A stretch of 64,000 nt of DNA from Sulfotelmatobacter sp963788225 (GCA_963788225.1 CAWBGI010000002.1:496001-560000), one strand, 5' to 3'. Positions 25,278 to 32,896 are shown, counted from the first letter of the stretch. Notes: generated by a model not told the origin, from the letters alone. Numbers and translations are program-made.

Positions 25278-26433
25278 GGGACACCACCTCCGCCGCGGAC
25301 GCCTGCCGCGCAGTTCTTTCCTTGACCGCCAGGAAATACAGTGCCAGCGGCCGATAGACCATGTGTGACCACTTTCCAAACGACATCTCGACCAGCAGCA
25401 TGGGCGTGGCGATGATGATGTGCAGGGCGTATGTGAAATGACAGGTCAGGGCAAAGCCGGCATAGCGGAATATGTGCGCCGCCAGACCGCTGAGCGCGGT
25501 CAACCCGAGCAAGACGGGAAAGACGAGATCTTGAAAGGACGATTCTTTATAGATTTCCTTCTGTTTTCGCCACCGGCCAACGAAAATTTCTCCGAGACCA
25601 TAGAGGATGAGGCCGCTCGCGAGATATCCGAGCCAGCGCTGCGGATGGTATAGGGGATAGATGTTGTCGGTTTGAAACCATCGCAATGCGAAGACTTTGA
25701 TGGTGATCATCAGCACAACGCCCATTGCCATGACCCAATGGCCGAACCACCGGCCTTTTTCCGGACACTTCCTCATCAACGAATGAGCCGCCGATTGGTG
25801 GACGTACGTCCAGGCCTCGATCACGTAGACAGAAAGCGGCGGACGTGTCCTTTGCCCACTCATCGTGAGGTGCCAGATGCGGAAGACACGCGAGAACAAA
25901 AGCAACAGCGGGAGCAGGATCACCGTCAGTGTGTAGTAGGTCATGAGCGGGAACATGTGATCCAAGCCCAACGCCGTAGTGGCGAAGTCTTTAGCTGCCA
26001 TCCCCACGTACCACACGTGGTAAGCCACGATCAGGAACAGGACGACAATCGCCACCGAGAATAAGGAACTTAGGTACCACGCCTTGGACTGGAGCAGCTT
26101 GGCGGCAATGCCCGTCCAGTCATACTGCGCGCTGAGGAAGCGGCGCAGCGTCTGCATGGAAATTCTGGGCTCCGATTGACGCGGGCAGACTAGAGAACAA
26201 TCGCCGCAGTCGTGGCAAACCCACGGGTCCAGGTTTCCGACCAGCGGTTGCCTCAGCCCCAGCAGGGCGTAGCGAAGGCTTTTGCGGGGAAAGGTCACCG
26301 AACCTTCGACCAGATCACACGAAACAGTGCAGCTTCCACACTGGTAGCAGCCTGTGGGATCGAACTTGCCGTATCGCCGAATGTCGTTCAGCAGTGTGGG
26401 ATCGCATTGAACAGGCAATGTGCCGGCTGCCAT
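25267..26433 (-). CDS. QmoC/HdrC-E-like membrane iron-sulfur protein
   Basis: The 388-residue protein joins a cytoplasmic HdrC-type ferredoxin domain to a membrane domain. The clusters are C29-C32-C35-C39 and C73-C76-C79-C83. About six membrane segments follow (roughly 121-142, 163-185, 233-250, 267-285, 303-320, 330-350) with several histidines (for example H188, H232, H320, H332, H338) that could bind haem b. QmoC of sulfate reducers and fused HdrC-HdrE have this layout and exchange electrons with quinone. The start follows AGAGGTGG, and the stop overlaps the HdrA fusion start by 11 bases. It probably anchors the hydrogenase complex to the membrane. Haem content and quinone use are inference. 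Confidence 0.85.
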   Translation of the reverse strand: MAAGTLPVQCDPTLLNDIRRYGKFDPTGCYQCGSCTVSCDLVEGSVTFPRKSLRYALLGLRQPLVGNLDPWVCHDCGDCSLVCPRQSEPRISMQTLRRFLSAQYDWTGIAAKLLQSKAWYLSSLFSVAIVVLFLIVAYHVWYVGMAAKDFATTALGLDHMFPLMTYYTLTVILLPLLLLFSRVFRIWHLTMSGQRTRPPLSVYVIEAWTYVHQSAAHSLMRKCPEKGRWFGHWVMAMGVVLMITIKVFALRWFQTDNIYPLYHPQRWLGYLASGLILYGLGEIFVGRWRKQKEIYKESSFQDLVFPVLLGLTALSGLAAHIFRYAGFALTCHFTYALHIIIATPMLLVEMSFGKWSHMVYRPLALYFLAVKERTARQASAAEVVSHAL

Positions 26434-26455
26434 TTGCCACCTCTACGGGAGGCCG

Positions 26456-26656
26456 CTACTGTGTAGCGGCGGCCCACTCCTTCACAGTTCTCCTGGCGTA
26501 CACCAGGAACTTTCCGTCTTCTTCTACGGCGTGAGTCTCAAAGTTTTCGTTCTGATAGGACTCGCATTTGCGGGATGCTTCTTCCGTGCTGTCGTAAGGT
26601 TGCCCATCCCACATGAACTTCTTGCCATCAATGATCATTGCGAGATTCGGGCTCAT
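26456..26656 (-). CDS. 66-residue protein of unknown function in the hydrogenase operon
   Basis: This small ORF starts at the ATG at 26656 behind TTTGGAGGC, 17 bases after the protease gene and 22 before the QmoC-like gene, with an SD of operon quality. A longer frame to 26827 would run into the protease gene and is rejected. The product is hydrophilic and has no membrane segment. It has an N-terminal strand pair (MIIDGKKFMWDGQPYD), an acidic central part with a single Cys31 in EASRKCESYQ, and a C-terminal strand with basic residues (KFLVYARRTVKEW). I recognise no family. Position suggests an accessory or assembly factor for the complex. Confidence 0.75.
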   Translation of the reverse strand: MSPNLAMIIDGKKFMWDGQPYDSTEEASRKCESYQNENFETHAVEEDGKFLVYARRTVKEWAAATQ

Positions 26657-26673
26657 ACGATGCCTCCAAAGAC

Positions 26674-27270
26674 TCAACACGCTGCGGAGAAGACGCCTCT
26701 CTTCCGCAGTGCTCTGGCGAAGGGAAAATACTCGCGGACCAGCCACTCCGCGGCTTGCGGAACCGCGCTGCTTACTTCTTCCGACAACCCCTGAGAGATC
26801 ACTTCCGGTAATGGCCCGGTTTGGCAAGCCAGCACCCGCACTTTGACCCCGCAGCTTTCCTGCAACTCGCGCAGCAGGTTGGACGTGGGCAACTGGTGCA
26901 TCGAGAAATCGTCAAGCTTAACCGCAGGAATCTCGGCGGGATCGATCTCGAATATTTCTCCGGGAGTGCGTCCCGCATCGATCGCGTCGAGGATGAGCAA
27001 TCGTCGCGGACGTGCGGGGCTTAGACAGAGGGTGAATAAGAGCTTGCGCACGCCCGTGCCGGCATCCAGCAAGCAGATGGCTTCGGGTATTTGGTAGTGT
27101 GACTCGAGATAGTCCACTACCGCGCACCCGAAGCCATCGTCTCCGAACAGAAGATTGCCGATGCCGAGCACTACGATCGGCTTGCGACAGAAGTCGGGAA
27201 GATCGGATCTATCGACCTCGGATTGACCGTTCTCGGTGTGGCCGATCCCGGATTGACCGATCTCCGACAT
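26674..27270 (-). CDS. [NiFe]-hydrogenase maturation endopeptidase (HycI/HybD family)
   Basis: The 198-residue protein is chosen from the ATG at 27270 (AGGAGGAAG upstream), 22 bases after the large-subunit gene. Core motifs are VLGIGNLLFGDDGFG (34-48, with the acidic nickel ligand at 44-45), ILDAIDAG (93-100) and MHQLPTSN (His125), the three metal-sensing positions of the family. It clips the C-terminal tail of the large subunit after nickel insertion. The first 28 residues are a non-conserved polar extension encoded by DNA with a partly repeated CGGATTGACCG segment, so the functional start could be further in. It is co-encoded with its presumed substrate. Confidence 0.9.
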   Translation of the reverse strand: MSEIGQSGIGHTENGQSEVDRSDLPDFCRKPIVVLGIGNLLFGDDGFGCAVVDYLESHYQIPEAICLLDAGTGVRKLLFTLCLSPARPRRLLILDAIDAGRTPGEIFEIDPAEIPAVKLDDFSMHQLPTSNLLRELQESCGVKVRVLACQTGPLPEVISQGLSEEVSSAVPQAAEWLVREYFPFARALRKRGVFSAAC

Positions 27271-27292
27271 TCTTCCTCCTGCTCGCTGCGGT

Positions 27293-28738
27293 TCAGTTGG
27301 CGAGCGAGCCGACCAACATGCCTTCCGCATCGAAAATATCCAGCTTGACCGAAAGCTTCCCATCCAGCCGGTGGGTCGCGCAGGACAAGCATGGGTCGTA
27401 GGCGCGGATCGACATTTCTACCGTGTTCAGCACTCCCTGGTCGTACTTGCCGTCATGGATCAAACTCTTGGCGGCTTGTGTGACCGACATGTTGATGGGA
27501 GCGTTGTTGTGCGTGGTGCCGACAATTAGGTTGACATTGGTAATCAGGCCGTCGGCATCGGTCGTGTAGTCGTGGATGAGCGTGCCGCGTGGCGCTTCAG
27601 TAACGCCGACGCCTCGCGCTGCCCGGGGCGTAACCTTGACGCGCGTTTCCGTGCTGGTGATCTCGGGATCATCCAGTAAACGAATGGTGTTCTCCGCGTT
27701 GTAGAGCAGTTCGATCAGCCGCGCCCAGTGATACAACAGGGTGAGTTGTGCGGGCCGCCCGAACTTTGCGCGGAACTCCTCCAGTTCAGCCTGCGCCAGT
27801 GGTGTGTCGATAAAGTCGCAGACGTTGATGCGTGCCAGCGTGTTCGCGCGATACACGCCCTTGGGATTTTCGACATCCATGGAGAAACCTTCGCCCCACT
27901 GTTTGGCGTAGGGGAACTTCAGGTAGCTCCAGGACTCAATGTGCTCCGAGATGAACTCGGTATAGCGGTCGACAGGGAAGTCCTGATATGAGCCGTTGCG
28001 CGCCATCAGACGAAGTTTTCCGTCGTAGAGATTGAGCGCACCATTTTCCTTGACAGTGCCGATGAAGCCGGTAGTGATCACTCCCAACGACTTCACAACG
28101 TGAAGGTACTTGGGGAACACATTCTCCTTGGCGAAAGCGATGGAGAACTTGGCCAGGTCCAGCGTGTCATCGGCCTGCTTGCGCAATTCGTCGCGCTCGG
28201 CGGCAGACAGCGGCTTGCTGAATCCGCCCGGAACGGCAGCCTGCGGATGGATGGACTTGCCCGCGATGGTTTCCAGCATCTTGGCGCAGAGGTGGCGCAC
28301 TTTCACTACTTTTCTGGCGATGTCGGGCGCTGCCTGCAGGACGCCGATGACATTGCGTATGGAGTAGTCGGCATCCGGACCGAGCAGGAAGTCGGCTCCC
28401 GCCAGGAAGTAGAAGTGCAGGATGTGCTCTTCCATGTAGGCAATGCTGTTGCACAGCTCGCGCAACTTCTTGCCCGCCGGTGGCGGCTCGACTCCAAAGA
28501 CCGCGTCGCAAGCCTTGGCCGAGGCCAGGTGATGCGACCACGGGCACACACCGCAAATGCGCGGCGTGATGCGTGGGAGATCTTCCACGGGCTTGCCGAG
28601 ACAGAACTTCTCGAAGCCGCGCAGTTCAATGACGTTCACCCGGGCGGTGTCCACGTTGCCGGCATCGTTGAGTTGAATGGTCACCTTGGCGTGGCCTTCG
28701 ATGCGGGTGACAGGTTGAATGACGAGTGTCTTTGCCAT
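27293..28738 (-). CDS. [NiFe]-hydrogenase large subunit, group 3 MvhA-like
   Basis: The 481-residue catalytic subunit carries both nickel-binding motifs: RICGVCPWSHH (C62, C65) and DPCLSCATH (C450, C453, His456). The 25 residues after His456 are the expected cleaved tail. Overall features match F420-nonreducing (methyl-viologen) hydrogenases of group 3 rather than membrane uptake enzymes: no Tat partner signal, and an MvhD/HdrA operon context. It would activate H2 or reduce protons in the cytoplasm. The ATG lies three bases after the small-subunit stop and follows a textbook SD (GGAGGTGATCC). Exact subgroup needs phylogeny. Confidence 0.95.
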   Translation of the reverse strand: MAKTLVIQPVTRIEGHAKVTIQLNDAGNVDTARVNVIELRGFEKFCLGKPVEDLPRITPRICGVCPWSHHLASAKACDAVFGVEPPPAGKKLRELCNSIAYMEEHILHFYFLAGADFLLGPDADYSIRNVIGVLQAAPDIARKVVKVRHLCAKMLETIAGKSIHPQAAVPGGFSKPLSAAERDELRKQADDTLDLAKFSIAFAKENVFPKYLHVVKSLGVITTGFIGTVKENGALNLYDGKLRLMARNGSYQDFPVDRYTEFISEHIESWSYLKFPYAKQWGEGFSMDVENPKGVYRANTLARINVCDFIDTPLAQAELEEFRAKFGRPAQLTLLYHWARLIELLYNAENTIRLLDDPEITSTETRVKVTPRAARGVGVTEAPRGTLIHDYTTDADGLITNVNLIVGTTHNNAPINMSVTQAAKSLIHDGKYDQGVLNTVEMSIRAYDPCLSCATHRLDGKLSVKLDIFDAEGMLVGSLAN

Positions 28739-28741
28739 GGA

Positions 28742-29668
28742 TCACCTCCGGGGCGTGGGCCGCAGACGGCCAGCGCCAGAAAAACGGTTGAAAGTTGCGG
28801 CTCGATCCGGGATCTGCTTGGGATCGAGTCCAATGGAGGAAAGCGCGCCCATCATGTCCACCATGGGATTGGCTTTCTCCGACAATGGGCCGAAGCAACC
28901 CTCGCATGGCATGTAGGCGCGGATGCAGCGCGGATTGCCTTCGCTGCCGCCGCAGCCGGCGCGGGTGGCCGGGCCCAGGCACAGGATGCCCTGCTCCATC
29001 AGGCAACGCATTTCGCTCAAGGGCGCTCCCGGCTTGAAGTCGGGCGCCTCATAGCGGCGTTTCAGGGTAGAGACTGCTTTCTTTTCGCGCTTGGTCGGAC
29101 ACTCGTCGCAAACGCTCTTCGAGGGCAGCACGGGCAGGGGCTTGCCCTCGACCAGAGCGACCAGCGCTCCGGCCACCATCTCCGGCGTCGTTGGACATCC
29201 GGGCAGGTACGCATCCACCTTCACGACTTCGTGGAGCGCATAAACTCTGTCAGTAAGTTCGGGAATCTGCTCGTGAGGCAAACCGTTTTTCTCCGTGGTG
29301 ACGCTGTCGCGGTAGACCTTCTCCAGCAACTCTTCCTTGCTGAATTGATTCGCCAGCGCCGGTATCCCACCAAAACAGGCGCAAGAACCCAGAGAGATCA
29401 GGATCTTGCATTTCTTGCGCATCTCCTGCGCCAGTTTCTTGTGCTCTTCACTGCGGATTCCTCCCGATATCAGCCCGACATCCGCCGCGGGGATTTCCAT
29501 CTCTGTACCTTCGCCAGTCTGACCATAGAGCTTGTGGTCCATCAGCACCGGCATGTGTACGATCTCTACCTGTTTGAGTACGTCGAGTAGCGGTTCGCCG
29601 ATGTCGAGGATCGTTACTTCGCATCCTCCACATATGGCAAACCATTCTTCGGCAAGTCGCGCTGCCAT
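28742..29668 (-). CDS. [NiFe]-hydrogenase small subunit, MvhG-like
   Basis: The 308-residue protein is the first gene of the operon, with ATG preceded by AGGAGG. It lacks a signal peptide, so it stays in the cytoplasm. Proximal cluster ligands are ICGGCE (C13, C16), GSCACFGG and PGCPTTPE. The C-terminal half has the cysteine-rich region for medial and distal clusters (CDECPTKR, then CLGPATRAGCGG and CIRAYMPCEGC), as in MvhG-type subunits. It relays electrons from the nickel site towards the MvhD-like protein and the HdrA fusion. The subunit and large-subunit genes are three bases apart. Confidence 0.94.
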   Translation of the reverse strand: MAARLAEEWFAICGGCEVTILDIGEPLLDVLKQVEIVHMPVLMDHKLYGQTGEGTEMEIPAADVGLISGGIRSEEHKKLAQEMRKKCKILISLGSCACFGGIPALANQFSKEELLEKVYRDSVTTEKNGLPHEQIPELTDRVYALHEVVKVDAYLPGCPTTPEMVAGALVALVEGKPLPVLPSKSVCDECPTKREKKAVSTLKRRYEAPDFKPGAPLSEMRCLMEQGILCLGPATRAGCGGSEGNPRCIRAYMPCEGCFGPLSEKANPMVDMMGALSSIGLDPKQIPDRAATFNRFSGAGRLRPTPRR

Positions 29669-29972
29669 GCTGTACCTCCTACCGGACTTGAATTAGTGCT
29701 GCTTTGTTCTTATCTCCTGCGATCGGTGATTGCTGCGTTAAACCCGAATTCGACCCGAGCAGCGGAACTGGCGCAACGGGTGCCCTGGATGTACGGCAGT
29801 TGGGGGGATAACAACCCAGAGCGGGTCGATTCTTTCAGGCGGCAGTGAGGGGGAGCCTCCAACAATCCACCTCTCGGAAGTATCGAACGTTCGTTCGGTT
29901 CTGCGGCACATTCATCCGCCAGACGGAACCTGGAACGTGGTGTTACTTATGGTCCCGCCGGCCCCAATTGTC

Positions 29973-29988
29973 AGTGACTCGAATCACC
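29973..29988. promoter_or_regulatory. CRP/FNR-type palindrome 1
   Basis: AGTGA-N6-TCACC, with GTGA/TCAC arms and the six-base spacing typical of CRP-family sites. It lies about 305 bases upstream of the hydrogenase small-subunit start. Confidence 0.4.
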
Positions 29989-30093
29989 CATTCGCGTGAG
30001 CAAGAACTGCATTTCGAGGATATTGATGACTGCAGGGTCGTTGCCTTCTCTCCGAATCCCTTCACTGGTGAGAGCTTGCATCGATTCAGTGGG

Positions 30094-30109
30094 TGTGACG
30101 ACCGTCACA
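30094..30109. promoter_or_regulatory. CRP/FNR-type palindrome 2 (perfect)
   Basis: TGTGA-N6-TCACA, an exact match to the CRP half-site consensus on both arms. It is the best of three such palindromes within 300 bases. Confidence 0.5.
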
Positions 30110-30250
30110 GTGGGAAGTCTATTTGCAACCACAGAAGAGTGATTTTGAATCGCAAGAAGAAATTGTCGCGATCGAAGTGAATGGGCAAGATCCAATCCAG
30201 ACAGGGTAGTTCAACAAATCCATCGAGGAGGTCGTGAAATCACTGCAATG

Positions 30251-30266
30251 AGTGATAGCCATCACT
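30251..30266. promoter_or_regulatory. CRP/FNR-type palindrome 3
   Basis: AGTGA-N6-TCACT with perfect symmetry extended to AGTGAT/ATCACT. A further ATCACT at 30239-30244 can pair with the same AGTGAT, giving overlapping palindromes. Confidence 0.4.
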
Positions 30267-30608
30267 GACTTTGCGCCCTTTTTGTCGCATAGCTATGGGC
30301 TGCATAGCTTGTTCGTGAGGCCTTTCCTGGTCTCTTTTTTCATAGCGTGCCGGACACGTTGTGAGAGCCGCCGCGCTTCATGTCAGCGTAGATAGCCCTT
30401 GACTCGAGGGGTGCAGCCATGGAAGACCACGCGATCATTCCAGCGCAACCCATGCTAATGACCAGGTTTGGCTGCCTCCTCTGTATTTTGCCCACGTCAT
30501 TCACTCGCCGCATTAATCGGTGGATCTCCCGTTGTACAGCGAGACGTGGCGGCCTGCGGGGCAGCAGCTCTGTTTGAGAGAAGATGCTTCGCCAGATGGA
30601 GGATGACC

Positions 30609-30779
30609 ATGAATCAGAATCTTTCTCCTCAATCGCAGTGGCACGCAGCGGAAGCCGAGGAGAACCGCGCGATAAACAAGCCCCTGGTGATCAGCGTGTG
30701 GGTCGTGCCGATCATTGTTGGCGTAGGGTTACTCTTTGCCAGCCTGGTCGTCGCAGCTTTGTTGCTTGGCAACAAGTAG
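30609..30779 (+). CDS. small single-pass membrane protein
   Basis: The 56-residue ORF starts at the ATG at 30609, just behind GGAGG. The first 24 residues are polar (NQNLSPQSQWHAAEAEENR) and residues about 26-53 form one hydrophobic helix, followed by a short GNK tail. It ends 32 bases before the gluconokinase-like gene, so the two are probably cotranscribed. I recognise no family; a small regulatory or structural inner-membrane protein is likely. Confidence 0.65.
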   Translation: MNQNLSPQSQWHAAEAEENRAINKPLVISVWVVPIIVGVGLLFASLVVAALLLGNK

Positions 30780-30811
30780 GTGTTTCGCCTCCGCAAAAGG
30801 AGGTGAGCCAT

Positions 30812-31294
30812 ATGGTCTTCGTCATCGCGGGAAACGTTGAGTCAGATCGGAACATAGTCGGCAGGCTCCTTGCAGATAACTTGGGATGGGAATTTGTCGA
30901 TGGCGAGAATCTTCATCCTCATGATTTCGGTGCGCGGAACCGCAATGCTGTTCCCAACGCCGATCCATCTTTCCGAATGGAAACACTATCAGCCGCCATT
31001 AACGGATGGATCTACAGATGGCAGGATGTAGTGGTTTCCTGCCCCATGCTGACGGAAACAGACCGAAGGCGGCTGTCGGAAATATCCTCGCTAGTCAAGA
31101 TCGTCTACTCGGAACCATCGCATACGACCGGTGCCCCTCCGTTGCTGGACCGGGACTGTCTAGAACACATGGTAGGTTGCGAGTTCGCTGACGGAGGGCG
31201 TGCAAAACATGAACCGGAACAGCAAGGGCTCACTGTTGAACTTTCCCGGCAAGTGGAAGAGATCATCCGAGAAATGGTAAGTAGCTCGAAGTAA
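30812..31294 (+). CDS. gluconokinase-like protein with a degenerate P-loop
   Basis: The 160-residue protein starts at the ATG 30812 behind a near-perfect SD (AAAGGAGGTGA). Its layout follows GntK-type gluconokinases: N-terminal strand VFVIAG, GRLLADNLGWEFVDGENLHP (substrate motif FxDGDxLHP at 28-36), a central helix pair, SCPMLTETDRRRL, a KIVYSE strand and a C-terminal LLDRDCLEHM resembling the LLDSQFATLE segment. The Walker A motif is lost. Where GxxxxGK[ST] should stand the residues are G7 to D12-R13-N14, so Gly, Lys and Ser/Thr are all replaced, and ATP phosphorylation is unlikely. The well-preserved SD and frame argue for a repurposed sensor or binding protein and against a pseudogene. 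Confidence 0.65.
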   Translation: MVFVIAGNVESDRNIVGRLLADNLGWEFVDGENLHPHDFGARNRNAVPNADPSFRMETLSAAINGWIYRWQDVVVSCPMLTETDRRRLSEISSLVKIVYSEPSHTTGAPPLLDRDCLEHMVGCEFADGGRAKHEPEQQGLTVELSRQVEEIIREMVSSSK

Positions 31295-31309
31295 GCTCGA
31301 AGTAGCTGA

Positions 31310-31453
31310 TCAACTGATGAACTTCCCCGCATGCTGAGGGGCCTCCGCTTTGACAACGATGTACTGATTCCTACCCCTGTTCCCGACTGTGCTGCGCCAA
31401 GTGCAGCCATTTATCGTCACCTTGACGGGGACCTTAGCCCCGCCGGACCTTTT
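31310..31453 (-). pseudogene. DUF1905-like gene relic
   Basis: A minus-strand frame ends at 31310 and encodes SGGAKVPVKVTINGCTWRST plus a few dozen residues, recalling the VPVKVTING-type core of DUF1905 proteins. Upstream residues do not resemble the family N-terminus and the frame stops soon after the core, so it looks like a truncated remnant of about 45 codons. It lies in the 326-base gap between the gluconokinase-like gene and the transporter. The similarity is from memory of the family motif. Confidence 0.4.
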
Positions 31454-31620
31454 GTGTGTCGAACGGCAGCGTGAACGAAGCAGTCGAATTGTCGCGAGAC
31501 TCATCTCCGTTTAGCTTCACTCTGATTTTTCTTTTCATTTTTTCTCATTCCCTCATTAGCAATCCCGTCTCTGAGGGCAGCAGCCATGCTGATTCGCCGC
31601 CTATCTTACAATCGAAGGCA

Positions 31621-32523
31621 ATGCTTAAACGGCACGCTCATGTCGTTCCCATGCTTGCTCTCGCGACCGCTGGGTGCCTTTGGGGAACAGGATTTTTCTT
31701 CGGGAAACTAGCCCTGACAGAGATGTCCGTACCGAATATGGTTTTATTTCGCTTAGGGTTTGCCTGCGTCGGTCTGGTTCCGGTCATTTTTTGCGTTCGT
31801 TCTCACTTCAATACGAGCGAATGGGCTTGGGTGTTCGCGGCGTCAGTTCTCGGCGTTCCTATTCAGTTCTTGGTGCAATTCAAAGGGCTCTCTCTCACCA
31901 CGGTTTCGCACGCAGCTTTAATGGTTGGCACACTTCCCATGCTGCTCGCCATCGCAGCCGTGGTGTTCGCAGGAGAGCGATTGCACTTGGGTGGTTGGCT
32001 TGCGCTTGCTGCATCGACCTGCGGTGCGGCCCTGATCGCATTTTCCAGCAAGAAAGCTTCTGGCGCGGCACATGCAAGCGTGTGGGGCGATCTGCTTGTA
32101 GTTTTTTCAATGTTTGCAGCCATCGGATGGATTCTGATTTCGAAGCGTCTCATGCGACAGCATTCACCACTGATGGTGACGGCTTTCGTCCTTTGGATCG
32201 GCACGGCGCTGCTGGCGGTTGTGGTCATAACCACATCGGGGATTCCGACGTTTCATTACTCGGCCCGCGCATGGATTGCAGTAGCGGAGCAGGGGTTCTT
32301 GGCCACAGCGAGCACAACCGTTTTGTGGAATTGGGGACTGAAGCGAGTTCCCGCATCGCAGGCGGGAATTTTTGTAAATTTAGAGCCGCTAGTCGGGGCG
32401 ATTCTCGGGGTCTCTTTGCTGCACGAGCAGTTGGGGGTTATGGCTCTGGCAGGAGGGGCGTTGATCATCGCTGGAGCAGTCTACTTCAGTTACAAGCCGG
32501 ATGGTACATCGGGCGAAGTCTGA
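31621..32523 (+). CDS. EamA/DMT-superfamily transporter
   Basis: The 300-residue protein starts at the ATG 31621 (GAAGG upstream); an in-frame extension to 31456 is rejected. It has ten predicted membrane helices in two EamA repeats, with family features in the first (CLWGTGFFFGKLAL, then FRLGFACVGLVPV) and a second repeat ending with LEPLVGAILGVSLLHEQLG, the typical conserved last-helix region. It is an inner-membrane metabolite or amino-acid exporter or importer; the substrate cannot be predicted. It is a single gene, with no clear functional link to its neighbours. Confidence 0.9.
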   Translation: MLKRHAHVVPMLALATAGCLWGTGFFFGKLALTEMSVPNMVLFRLGFACVGLVPVIFCVRSHFNTSEWAWVFAASVLGVPIQFLVQFKGLSLTTVSHAALMVGTLPMLLAIAAVVFAGERLHLGGWLALAASTCGAALIAFSSKKASGAAHASVWGDLLVVFSMFAAIGWILISKRLMRQHSPLMVTAFVLWIGTALLAVVVITTSGIPTFHYSARAWIAVAEQGFLATASTTVLWNWGLKRVPASQAGIFVNLEPLVGAILGVSLLHEQLGVMALAGGALIIAGAVYFSYKPDGTSGEV

Positions 32524-32654
32524 GCGTAAGTGATCGCTACAAAAACTCTGCAATCGCCATCGCTATCGAGCTCTGACACCTCCAAATGTGTGACTAGATT
32601 TCGAGCCAGAGTTGTGGTATGCTTCGCCGCCTTTCTTTCCTCATTACGATCCTC

Positions 32655-32713
32655 CGTAAGTGATGACGGGGTAAGCGAAACTTACGCAAGGTCCGGGCCA
32701 TGAACCCGTCGTC
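32655..32713. other. possible structured RNA element ahead of the giant gene
   Basis: GATGACGGG (32662-32670) can pair with CCCGTCGTC (32705-32713) through nine pairs including one wobble. Inside is a hairpin GTAAG-CGAAA-CTTAC (32671-32685), then GCAA and a GGTCCGGGCC segment. The same CTTACG can alternatively pair with CGTAAG at 32655-32660, giving two exclusive folds. The element is 180-240 bases before the start at 32897. On the minus strand it would precede GGAGGAT and a 16-codon ORF. The rest of the 373-base gap shows nothing else. Confidence 0.35.
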
Positions 32714-32896
32714 TTCTGGGGCAAGAAGGAAATTGGGGTTGCCTGATTCTGCCGGCGAAGTTCTGAGTGGGGCTGCGTGGGGGCTTCTATTCTGTTTCCC
32801 TCGAGCGTTCTTTGCCCGGCCAGCGGTGAGCCCTGATCGTCTGTAAGTGTGTCTGCCCCATTCATCAGCAGCTCTGGTCCCAGGAGATTTCAAGAA

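Larger units (their letters stand above)
29669..30608. other. about 940-base region upstream of the hydrogenase operon, without a convincing gene
   Basis: This region separates the minus-strand hydrogenase operon from plus-strand genes. Short frames on both strands (29845-30180 and 29971-30195) have no good SD, atypical composition and no recognisable domain. It contains three 16-base palindromes (listed separately), extra half-sites at 30234-30244, and a repeat GCATAGCT at 30287-30294 and 30302-30309. It may hold regulatory sites or a small RNA; I could not place a promoter confidently. Confidence 0.5.

Noticed and set aside
29669..29810. Sigma54 promoter for the hydrogenase operon (GGGCACCCGTTGC on the minus strand)
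   Set aside because: Spacing between the GG and GC elements is two bases too short for a sigma54 promoter.
29845..30195. ORFs of 111 and 74 codons on opposite strands
   Set aside because: They overlap each other, lack SD sequences, and encode low-plausibility proteins; they cover the CRP-like palindromes.
31674..32576. 300-codon ORF overlapping the EamA transporter in another frame
   Set aside because: The transporter frame has ten clear membrane helices; the other is a shadow without a domain.
32640..32790. Firm call of a c-di-GMP-I (GEMM) riboswitch
   Set aside because: Some motifs match but the 5' GCAAA strand and the closing P1 partner of GGGGTTGCC are missing, so it is kept only as a tentative structure.
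32594..32893. 99-codon minus-strand ORF upstream of the giant gene
   Set aside because: No recognisable domain and a skewed basic composition; only a 16-codon 3' part has an SD.
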